Shown in pieces: positions 6,523 to 11,732 of a DNA stretch of 11,732 nucleotides. Made by a program: the position numbers and the translations under genes. Position 1 is the first letter of the stretch; each line of letters opens with the position of its first letter. The stretch comes from Dactylosporangium sp. AC04546 (GTDB taxonomy: Bacteria; Actinomycetota; Actinomycetes; Mycobacteriales; Micromonosporaceae), in the NCBI RefSeq assembly GCF_022095675.1, contig NZ_JAHYSG010000199.1, positions 1-11,732 on the forward strand. Direction: 5' to 3'. The notes beneath the pieces were generated by a model. It saw only the letters and a program-made list of their open reading frames with translations. It did not search any database and was not told where the DNA came from.

Positions 6523-7641
6523 CTATCGGCTCCACTGGCGAGCGAGGCGTTGTCCAAGCTCACGGAGCCCGTCGCCGGGCCGGGAGAGCGCTTCCTCGAC
6601 GCTCTGGAAGTGCTCGACCAGCGAATGCGCCTCCGTGACGCCGATGCTGGCGGCCTCCCGGCGGCCGGCGGCCACCCGGCCGGCGACCACCACGCAGGGC
6701 ACGCCGCGGTCCCGTGCGGCGTTCGCCACACCCGCCACGACCTTCCCCCGCAGCGACTGCTCGTCGAACGAGCCCTCTCCGGTGACGACCAGGCCCGCCT
6801 CGTCGAGCTCGGCGTCGAGGCCGGTGAGCCGCCGGACCAGGCCGATGCCCGACTCGACCCGGCCGCCGAGCGCGAGCAGCGCCGCGCCGAGCCCGCCGGC
6901 CGCGCCCGCCCCGGGCAGGGCGGCCAGCCCGGCCGGCGCCGTCGGCAGCGCGGCCAGGACCTGCGCGAAGCGCTCCAGGGCGGCGTCGAGCAGGAGCACG
7001 TCCTCGCGGCTCGCGCCCTTCTGCGGGCCGAAGACGGAGGTGGCGCCGTGCAGGCCGAGCAGCGGGCTGTCGACGTCGGTGGCCGCGACCAGCGTCGCCT
7101 CGCGCAGCCTGGGGGTGCCGCCGAGCGAGGCGCAGGCCGCCAGGGCGGCGCCGCCGTAGGGCAGGGCGTAGCCGGCGGCGTCGAGCGGGGCCGCGCCGAG
7201 GGCGGCGAGCAGGCCCGCGCCGCCGTCGTTGGTAGCGCTACCACCCAGCCCGACCACGACCGTGGTCGCGCCGGCCTCGACGGCCGCGAGCAGCAGGGTG
7301 CCCAGGCCGAACGTCGTGGTCACCTTCGGGTCACGCTCCCCCGGGGCGAGCAGGTGCAGGCCGCAGGCCTCGGCGCTCTCCACGTAGGCGGTGTCCCCGT
7401 CGACCAGCACGTGCCCCTCGACGGGCCGGCCCAGCGGGTCGGTCGTCGGCACCGTGATCACCCGGGCGCGCGGAAGGGCGGCGGCCAGGACGGCCACGAA
7501 CCCCGGCCCGCCGTCCGAGAGCGGCCGCAGTACCACGTCGTCGGAAGGCTTCTCGGCGGACCAGCCATCGGCGAAGGCCGTGGCTGCCTCGACGGCCGGG
7601 ATCGTGCCGGCGAACTTGTCCGGGCACACGAGGACACGCAT
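6523..7641 (-). CDS. Glycerate kinase (GlxK/GarK family)
   Basis: A 372-residue enzyme that phosphorylates D-glycerate with ATP, feeding glyoxylate or serine breakdown products into glycolysis. The PF02595 landmarks are all present: MRVLVCPDKFAGT at the start, PLSDGGPGF (40-48), VVVGLGGSATNDGGAG (128-143, glycine-rich binding loop), ATDVDSPLLG (187-196), VFGPQKGA (203-210) and VTGEGSFDEQSLRGK (286-300). Members of this family usually make 2-phosphoglycerate, though some are 3-kinases, so the product is left open. The frame extends to 7722, but ATG 7639-7641 gives the normal family N terminus. No Shine-Dalgarno is visible; CACAAT lies 6 nt upstream on the minus strand and could be a -10 for a leaderless start. 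It is divergent from nadA and 94 bp upstream of erpA. By position it matches Rv2205c. Confidence 0.93.
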   Translation of the reverse strand: MRVLVCPDKFAGTIPAVEAATAFADGWSAEKPSDDVVLRPLSDGGPGFVAVLAAALPRARVITVPTTDPLGRPVEGHVLVDGDTAYVESAEACGLHLLAPGERDPKVTTTFGLGTLLLAAVEAGATTVVVGLGGSATNDGGAGLLAALGAAPLDAAGYALPYGGAALAACASLGGTPRLREATLVAATDVDSPLLGLHGATSVFGPQKGASREDVLLLDAALERFAQVLAALPTAPAGLAALPGAGAAGGLGAALLALGGRVESGIGLVRRLTGLDAELDEAGLVVTGEGSFDEQSLRGKVVAGVANAARDRGVPCVVVAGRVAAGRREAASIGVTEAHSLVEHFQSVEEALSRPGDGLRELGQRLARQWSR

Positions 7642-7697
7642 CGAGCCATTGTGCACGTCACAGTCTGGCGGATGACGGGGCGTGGGACGATCGGGAG
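7642..7697. promoter_or_regulatory. Divergent promoter region between glycerate kinase and nadA
   Basis: These 56 bp must hold the starts of both divergent genes. On the minus strand CACAAT (7653-7648) ends 6 nt before the glycerate kinase ATG. On the plus strand GACGAT (7686-7691) ends 6 nt before the nadA GTG, while GGGAG directly abuts that GTG and is too close for a normal ribosome-binding site. Both genes may therefore be leaderless. No inverted repeat that looks like a regulator site is seen. Confidence 0.35.
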
Positions 7698-8861
7698 GTG
7701 ACCTGGGCTGAACCGTCCTCAACCGCCACCGCGCTGCTGCTGCTGGGCCGGGGCGCCGACCCGAACACCGAGAAGGGCGTCGAGTGCCCGGGCGACCTGC
7801 CCGCGCCGAGCGACCCCGATCTGGTCGAGCGGGCCACCCGCGCCAAGGCCGCCCTCGGCGACCGCGTCTTCGTGCTGGGTCACCACTACCAGCGCGACGA
7901 GGTCATCCAGTTCGCCGACGTGACCGGCGACTCCTTCAAGCTCGCGCGGGAGGCCGCCGCCCGGCCCGACGCCGAGTACATCGTCTTCTGCGGCGTGCAC
8001 TTCATGGCCGAGAGCGCCGACATCCTCACCTCCGAGCGCCAGCGGGTCGTGCTGCCCGACCTGGCCGCCGGCTGCTCGATGGCCGACATGGCCGCGCTCG
8101 TGCAGGTCGAGAAGGCCTGGGACCGCTTCACCGAGCTGGGCATCGCCGGCGAGGTCGTCCCCGTGACGTACATGAACTCCTCGGCCGACATCAAGGGCTT
8201 CGTCGGGCGCAACGACGGCGTGGTCTGCACCTCGTCGAACGCCGAGACCGCGCTGCGCTGGTCGTTCGAGCAGGGCACCAAGGTGTTCTTCCTGCCCGAC
8301 CAGCACCTCGGGCGCAACACCGCCGTGCTGAAGATGGGCATGGAGCTGTCCGACTGCGTACTCTACGACCCGCACAAGCCGGGCGGCGGGCTGACCGACG
8401 AGCAGCTGCGCGCGGCGAAGATGATCCTCTGGCGGGGGCACTGCTCGGTGCACGGCCGGTTCACCCTCGACAGCGTCAACGACGTGCGCGAACGCGTGCC
8501 CGGGGTCAACGTGCTGGTGCACCCGGAGTGCCGCCACGAGGTGGTCACGGCCGCCGACCACGTGGGCTCCACGGAGTACATCATCAAGAAGGTCGAGAGC
8601 GCGCCCGCCGGCACCGCCTGGGCCGTCGGCACCGAGCTCAACCTGGTCCGCCGCCTGGCGCTGGCCCACCCGGACAAGCAGATCATGTTCCTGGACCGCA
8701 ACGTCTGCTACTGCTCGACGATGAACCGCATCGACCTGCCGCACCTGGTGTGGGCGCTCGAGGAGCTCGTCGCCGGCCGGGTCCCGAACGAGATCGTGGT
8801 TGACGCCGACACGGCACACCACGCCCGGGTCGCGCTCGACCGGATGCTGGCACTGCCGTAA
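7698..8861 (+). CDS. nadA: Quinolinate synthase (NadA)
   Basis: A 387-residue [4Fe-4S] enzyme that condenses iminoaspartate with dihydroxyacetone phosphate to give quinolinate in de novo NAD synthesis. Motifs in order: VFVLGHHYQRDEVIQFAD (57-74), CGVHFMAESADIL (98-110), DLAAGCSMADM (121-131) with cluster ligand Cys126, YMNSSADIKG (158-167), FFLPDQHLGRN (197-207), WRGHCSVHGRF (245-255) with Cys249, HPECRHEVV (275-283) and NVCYCSTMNRIDL (335-347), whose CxC supplies the third ligand (Cys339, or Cys337). The three-domain length is normal for the long Bacillus/actinobacterial class. The GTG is kept as start because LLLLGRGADPNTEKGVECP near the N terminus looks like the actinobacterial family and begins soon after it. 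nadB and nadC, usual partners, are not nearby in this window, so iminoaspartate must come from elsewhere. Confidence 0.96.
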   Translation: MTWAEPSSTATALLLLGRGADPNTEKGVECPGDLPAPSDPDLVERATRAKAALGDRVFVLGHHYQRDEVIQFADVTGDSFKLAREAAARPDAEYIVFCGVHFMAESADILTSERQRVVLPDLAAGCSMADMAALVQVEKAWDRFTELGIAGEVVPVTYMNSSADIKGFVGRNDGVVCTSSNAETALRWSFEQGTKVFFLPDQHLGRNTAVLKMGMELSDCVLYDPHKPGGGLTDEQLRAAKMILWRGHCSVHGRFTLDSVNDVRERVPGVNVLVHPECRHEVVTAADHVGSTEYIIKKVESAPAGTAWAVGTELNLVRRLALAHPDKQIMFLDRNVCYCSTMNRIDLPHLVWALEELVAGRVPNEIVVDADTAHHARVALDRMLALP

Positions 8862-9050
8862 GGAGACGGATCATCACCCTCTGTGGTGATCCCTGTCGGA
8901 GTCCCGTCTTCGTGCCATGGGTGGCGTGCGCCCGACTTCCCCATGCAGTACATGTGGATATGCTGCGCGGGCGATGCGTTGCGTCCGGCTCTCCCGCCTC
9001 ACGCAGCGTCAGCGTCTGCTATCCACGTTCCTGCCTGCAGGAGGAGTTCC
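8862..9050 (+). other. nadA-murA intergenic region and murA leader
   Basis: A 189-bp gap. Near the nadA stop is a hairpin GGATC(ATC)ACC with GGTGATCC (8868-8892), eight paired bases around a 3-nt bulge, which may end nadA transcription. TATGCT at 8959-8964 fits TAnnnT and could be the murA -10. Just before murA, TCCTG (9029-9033) can pair with CAGGA (9038-9042), covering part of the AGGAGGAG ribosome-binding site. The long GTG-initiated frame through this gap has no family-like sequence and is taken as the chance upstream extension of murA. Confidence 0.5.
8868..8892 (+). terminator. Possible nadA terminator hairpin
   Basis: GGATC and ACC (split by a 3-nt ATC bulge) pair with GGTGATCC across a CTCTGT loop, starting 6 nt after the nadA stop. 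The stem is modest and no T-run follows, so the call rests mostly on position. Confidence 0.35.
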
Positions 9051-10394
9051 GTGACCAACTACGACGCCGGTGACGTCCTCACCGTGCACGGCGGTGCGCC
9101 GCTGAACGGTGAGCTGCGCGTGCGCGGTGCCAAGAACCTCGTCTCCAAGGCGATGGTTGCCGCGGTGCTCGGTGAGACCCCGAGCCGGCTGTTCGACGTG
9201 CCCGCGATCCGTGACGTCGAGGTGGTCACCGGCCTGCTGGAGCTGCACGGCGTGCGGGTCACCAAGGGCGCCGCCGACGGCGAGCTGATCTTCGACCCGT
9301 CCAACGTGGAGTCGGCCAACGTCGACGAGATCAACGTCCACGCCGGCTCGAGCCGCATCCCGATCCTGTTCTGCGGCCCGCTGCTGCACCGCCTCGGCCA
9401 CGCGTTCATCCCGGACCTGGGCGGCTGCAACATCGGCGGCCGGCCGATCGACTTCCACATCCAGGCCCTGCGCGAGTTCGGCGCCGTCGTGGACAAGTCC
9501 GAGAAGGGCATGGACATCACCGCGCCCGACGGGCTGCACGGCGCCAAGCTGTCGCTGCCCTACCCGAGCGTCGGCGCGACCGAGCAGATCCTGCTCACGG
9601 CGGTGCGCGCCGAGGGCGTCACCGAGCTGCGCAACGCGGCGGTCGAGCCGGAGATCATCGACCTCATCTGCGTGCTGCAGAAGATGGGCGCGATCATCAA
9701 GGTCCACACCGACCGGGTCATCGAGATCCAGGGTGTACCGCGGCTGACCGGCTACTCGCACCGGCCGATCCCCGACCGGATCGAGGCGGCCAGCTGGGGC
9801 GCGGCGGCCCTCGCCACCCGCGGCGACGTGTTCGTCAAGGGCGCCCGCCAGGCCGACATGATGACCTTCCTCAACCTCTTCACCTCGGTCGGCGGCGCCT
9901 TCGAGATCGACGACACCCCGGGCGAGGGCGGCATCCGCTTCTGGCACCCGGGCGGCGAGCTCAAGGCCGTCGCGATGGAGACCGACGTGCACCCCGGCTT
10001 CATGACCGACTGGCAGCAGCCGATGGTGGTCGCGCTGACCCAGGCGCGCGGGCTGTCGATCGTCCACGAGACGGTCTACGAGCGGCGCCTCGGCTACACG
10101 GCGGCGCTCAACCAGATGGGCGCCACCATCCAGACGTACCGGGAGTGCCTCGGCGGCACCCCGTGCCGCTTCGGCCGGCGCAACTTCATGCACTCGGCGG
10201 TCATCGCCGGGCCGTCCAAGCTGCACGCCGCCGACCTGGTGATCCCCGACCTGCGGGCCGGGTTCAGCCACCTGATCGCCGCCCTCGCGGCCGAGGGCAC
10301 CTCCCGCGTCTACGGCGTCAAGCTCATCCAGCGCGGCTACGAGGACTTCGAGGCGAAGCTCAACGGGCTCGGCGCGCACGTCGAACTCGGGTAG
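9051..10394 (+). CDS. murA: UDP-N-acetylglucosamine 1-carboxyvinyltransferase
   Basis: A 447-residue cytoplasmic enzyme that transfers enolpyruvate from PEP to UDP-GlcNAc, the first committed step of peptidoglycan synthesis and the target of fosfomycin. It has the two-domain EPT fold. Key residues: Lys28 in RVRGAKN (E. coli Lys22), the catalytic loop GGCNIGGRPID with Cys126 (E. coli Cys115), Asp320 in TDVHPGFMTDWQQP (E. coli Asp305), and Arg402 in PDLRAGFSH (E. coli Arg397). It resembles the Streptomyces murA product along its whole length, as far as I can recall that sequence, including CVLQKMGAI and VYERRLGYTAALNQMGA. The GTG start has AGGAGG 6 nt upstream (9039-9044). The frame is open upstream to 8883, but without similarity. 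It is slightly longer than E. coli MurA (419). Confidence 0.96.
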   Translation: MTNYDAGDVLTVHGGAPLNGELRVRGAKNLVSKAMVAAVLGETPSRLFDVPAIRDVEVVTGLLELHGVRVTKGAADGELIFDPSNVESANVDEINVHAGSSRIPILFCGPLLHRLGHAFIPDLGGCNIGGRPIDFHIQALREFGAVVDKSEKGMDITAPDGLHGAKLSLPYPSVGATEQILLTAVRAEGVTELRNAAVEPEIIDLICVLQKMGAIIKVHTDRVIEIQGVPRLTGYSHRPIPDRIEAASWGAAALATRGDVFVKGARQADMMTFLNLFTSVGGAFEIDDTPGEGGIRFWHPGGELKAVAMETDVHPGFMTDWQQPMVVALTQARGLSIVHETVYERRLGYTAALNQMGATIQTYRECLGGTPCRFGRRNFMHSAVIAGPSKLHAADLVIPDLRAGFSHLIAALAAEGTSRVYGVKLIQRGYEDFEAKLNGLGAHVELG

Positions 10395-10409
10395 CAAGTT
10401 CGGTTCGCC

Positions 10410-10450
10410 GGGTAGCCGCCGCTGCAGTTCATGCGCAGCGTCGGCTACCC
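10410..10450 (+). terminator. Long hairpin after murA, overlapping the next promoter
   Basis: GGGTAGCCG (10410-10418) pairs with CGGCTACCC (10442-10450), and inside it CGCTGC (10420-10425) pairs with GCAGCG (10435-10440). The two stems are separated by a single C/T mismatch, with a 9-nt loop: 15 base pairs in all. It starts 16 bp after the murA stop, so a terminator is the simplest reading. No T-run follows. Its right arm contains five of the six bases of the proposed -10 of the DUF3043 gene, so it could also be a regulatory site. Confidence 0.55.
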
Positions 10451-10451
10451 T
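10446..10451 (+). promoter_or_regulatory. Possible -10 element of the DUF3043 gene (leaderless)
   Basis: TACCCT fits TAnnnT and ends 7 nt before the GTG at 10459. No Shine-Dalgarno sequence lies before that GTG, so a leaderless mRNA is likely. The hexamer is embedded in the right arm of the hairpin at 10410-10450. No good -35 is visible. Confidence 0.5.
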
Positions 10452-10458
10452 TCACGGC

Positions 10459-11082
10459 GTGCCTTCGCTGTTTCGCCGCAAGTCAGAGGACTCCGACTCG
10501 TCCGTCGCCGTCTCCACGCCCGAGCCTGAGGCGGAGGCCACCAAGGGCCACACCCCGTCGAAGCGGGATCTGGGCAAGCAGACCCCGAAGCGGACCATCG
10601 CGGGCCGCCGGGTCGCCGAGCCGCCCGCGGCCAACCGGCGTGAGGCCGCCAAGCGCATGCGCGAGAAGATGCGCGCCGAGCGCGTGGAGGCCCGCGAGGG
10701 CATGGCCAACGGCGAGGAGCGCTACCTGCTGCCCCGCGACAAGGGCCCGGTCCGCCGCCTGGTGCGCGACATCGTCGACTCGCGGCGCACGATCGGCACC
10801 TGGTTCTTCGGCACCACGTTCCTCGTCATGATCGTCGGGTTCAACCGCAACCTCAACCCGTCGATCTACTTCGCCGCCAACGCGCTCTTCGGCCTGATGT
10901 TCCTGGCCACGGCGGTCGACAGCTTCTTCATCTCCCGCACCATCAAGAAGATGGTCAAGCAGCGCTTCCCGGACTCGACCGAGAAGCTCGGCCGGCTGTA
11001 CTTCTACGCGATCATGCGGGCGATCTCGTTCCGCTTCATCCGCAACCCCAAGCCCCAGGTAAAGGTCGGCGCGGCGATCTAG
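10459..11082 (+). CDS. DUF3043 family membrane protein
   Basis: A 207-residue protein of unknown function that I match to DUF3043 (PF11241; M. tuberculosis Rv2206 by position and pattern). Residues 1-30 are acidic and low complexity. They are followed by KRDLGKQTPKRTIAGRR (35-51), a highly basic helical region with coiled-coil character (about 58-80), then YLLPRDKGPVRRLVRDIVDSRR (89-110). Two membrane segments follow at about 113-127 and 136-157, then a basic C terminus. The layout suggests a cytoplasmic N domain with two helices in the membrane. The GTG start has no ribosome-binding site but has a TAnnnT hexamer 7 nt upstream. The conserved neighbourhood (adoK, erpA, glycerate kinase) supports orthology with Rv2206. 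Nothing in the sequence gives an enzymatic role. Confidence 0.87.
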   Translation: MPSLFRRKSEDSDSSVAVSTPEPEAEATKGHTPSKRDLGKQTPKRTIAGRRVAEPPAANRREAAKRMREKMRAERVEAREGMANGEERYLLPRDKGPVRRLVRDIVDSRRTIGTWFFGTTFLVMIVGFNRNLNPSIYFAANALFGLMFLATAVDSFFISRTIKKMVKQRFPDSTEKLGRLYFYAIMRAISFRFIRNPKPQVKVGAAI

Positions 11083-11306
11083 CTGATCTGGTCGGGGCCC
11101 TATCGGCTCTGGACCCGTTCTGAGGGCGCTCCGCAGGTCACGGACTCGCCGAGACACGATTCGGCGGCGGCTCGCCTCGCGACGGTGGCGTAGGGAGGGC
11201 TCCAGGCCTTACCCTCCCATCGCGACCGGACCACGATTCACCGGGTAGGCGCGAAACGGGCGCCGGTGCACGATTGGTGCCGGCGTGGGGCGAGGAGAGC
11301 GAAGCT
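11083..11306. other. Intergenic region with repeats, probable regulatory DNA
   Basis: These 224 bp hold no convincing gene. Two inverted repeats stand out: CGCCGA/TCGGCG (11147-11152 with 11161-11166, 8-nt spacer) and GGGAGGG/CCCTCCC (11193-11199 with 11212-11218, 12-nt loop), the latter a possible DUF3043 terminator. CGCCGG (11261-11266) and CCGGCG (11280-11285) make a third, weaker pair. The heptamer CACGATT occurs three times in direct orientation at 11155, 11232 and 11269. GAGGAG at 11292-11297 is the ribosome-binding site of the next gene. Confidence 0.5.
11193..11218 (+). terminator. Possible terminator after the DUF3043 gene
   Basis: GGGAGGG and CCCTCCC form a perfect 7-bp stem with a 12-nt loop, about 110 nt after the DUF3043 stop. 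No T-run follows and the loop is long, so it could equally be an unrelated inverted repeat. Confidence 0.3.
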
Positions 11307-11732
11307 GTGAGCGACGAGTACCCGGGAGAAGAGCCGGGAACCGCCGCGCCCACCTGGGCGGCCGTGCCTACCATGCCGTGGAACAACCGGGTGCCTGAAC
11401 AGCGACGCGACGAGCCCGATCCGGCCGGCCGCCGCCCCCGCGGCGAGCAGCCGCGCGGCCGCGGCTACGAGGACTCCCGGGCCGGCTACGACGATCCCCG
11501 CGGCGGTTACGACGACCACCGCTCCGGCCACGGCCAGCAGGGCTACCCGCAGGGCGGGCACCCGCGGCAGGGGCCGCCGCCCGGGCAGTACGGGCCGCCC
11601 CCCGGGTACGGGCCCCAGGGCTACCAGCAGCCGGGCGACCCGCGCGGCCGGCCGCCGCAGGGTCAGGGCCAGGGTCACGGGCGGCCGCAGAGCCGGGCGT
11701 TCGACGGCCCGACCGACGAGGTGCCCCGCGTG
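11307..11732 (+). CDS. Gly/Pro/Tyr/Gln-rich protein, N-terminal part (3'-truncated)
   Basis: From GTG 11307 the frame is open to the window end (142 codons). GAGGAG (11292-11297) lies 9 nt upstream, a good ribosome-binding site. The N terminus (VSDEYPGEEPGT, then PTWAAVPTMPWNNRVPEQ) is followed by an Arg-rich acidic linker and three consecutive heptapeptides of the form GY(E/D)D(S/P/H)R(A/G/S) at residues 53-73. A Gly/Pro/Gln/Tyr-rich segment (GYPQGG, PPPGQYGPPPGYGPQ) then runs to the edge. It has no hydrophobic helix so far and is predicted disordered by composition. Such cytoplasmic-looking leaders often precede membrane domains in actinobacterial proteins, but that is inference and the family cannot be named. 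The complementary strand also stays open here because of the GC bias, but it has no credible start context. Confidence 0.65.
   Translation, partial: MSDEYPGEEPGTAAPTWAAVPTMPWNNRVPEQRRDEPDPAGRRPRGEQPRGRGYEDSRAGYDDPRGGYDDHRSGHGQQGYPQGGHPRQGPPPGQYGPPPGYGPQGYQQPGDPRGRPPQGQGQGHGRPQSRAFDGPTDEVPRV
11463..11525 (+). repeat. Three tandem 21-bp repeats (heptapeptide GY-D/E-D-x-R-x)
   Basis: Three in-frame 21-bp units encode GYEDSRA, GYDDPRG and GYDDHRS in tandem. The unit length is constant while third codon positions vary, so the repeat is old or kept at the protein level. It lies in the low-complexity leader of the truncated protein at the window end. Confidence 0.7.

Noticed and set aside
7719..8822. 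Minus-strand frame opposite nadA
   Set aside because: Same reasoning as for murA: nadA holds all cluster cysteines and motifs, and the opposite frame has none.
8883..9050. Upstream in-frame extension of murA from GTG 8883
   Set aside because: The extra 56 residues have no family-like sequence, while GTG 9051 has an ideal AGGAGG and gives the normal MurA N terminus.
9009..10397. Minus-strand frame of 462 codons opposite murA
   Set aside because: A shadow of the strongly biased third codon positions of murA, with a repetitive Val/Asp/Arg-rich composition.

Overview
High-GC actinobacterial chromosome, most likely Micromonosporaceae (Actinoplanes/Micromonospora relatives). This is inferred from the base composition, the frequent GTG starts, an actinobacterial-only cytochrome oxidase subunit (CtaF), a DUF3043 protein and a Streptomyces-like MurA. 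The core order ctaF, ctaC, adenosine kinase, ErpA-type carrier, glycerate kinase, DUF3043 protein matches, from memory, the Mycobacterium tuberculosis segment Rv2199c-Rv2206. The asnB slot is replaced here by a sulfur/thiol gene group, and nadA and murA are added. The window looks like conserved housekeeping chromosome. I see no insertion sequence, prophage, CRISPR array, tRNA or rRNA.

Layout. Positions 1-1286 (+) hold the end of a probable surface protein, a 60-residue six-cysteine zinc-ribbon-like protein and a secreted bacterial phospholipase A2. A perfect 16-bp stem terminator (1302-1337) separates them from ctaF and ctaC (-), which encode subunits IV and II of the aa3-type cytochrome c oxidase. 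Positions 2808-4120 (+) encode a cysteine desulfurase overlapping a TusA-type sulfur carrier by 4 bases. These meet tail to tail, with a 4-base overlap, a (-) pair: a membrane-anchored thioredoxin-like protein and a DUF4395 membrane protein, also overlapping by 4 bases. Upstream of that pair is a perfect 9-bp inverted repeat placed like an operator.

Positions 4963-7641 (-) hold adenosine kinase, the ErpA-type Fe-S carrier and glycerate kinase. From 7698 the strand switches to (+): quinolinate synthase NadA, MurA, the DUF3043 membrane protein, and the beginning of a Gly/Pro/Tyr/Gln-rich protein that runs off the window.

How the genes relate. Sulfur and Fe-S handling recurs: desulfurase and TusA mobilise sulfur, ErpA delivers clusters, and NadA is a [4Fe-4S] enzyme. 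The thioredoxin/DUF4395 pair carries one CxxC in a thioredoxin fold and one in a membrane protein, suggesting thiol exchange. Three GTG-initiated genes (desulfurase, thioredoxin, DUF3043) have a TAnnnT hexamer ending exactly 7 nt before the start and no clear Shine-Dalgarno sequence, which suggests leaderless transcripts. No new defence or mobile system is evident. The least explained signals are the palindrome at 4938-4960, the hairpin/promoter overlap at 10410-10451 and the alternative hairpins in the ctaC leader.
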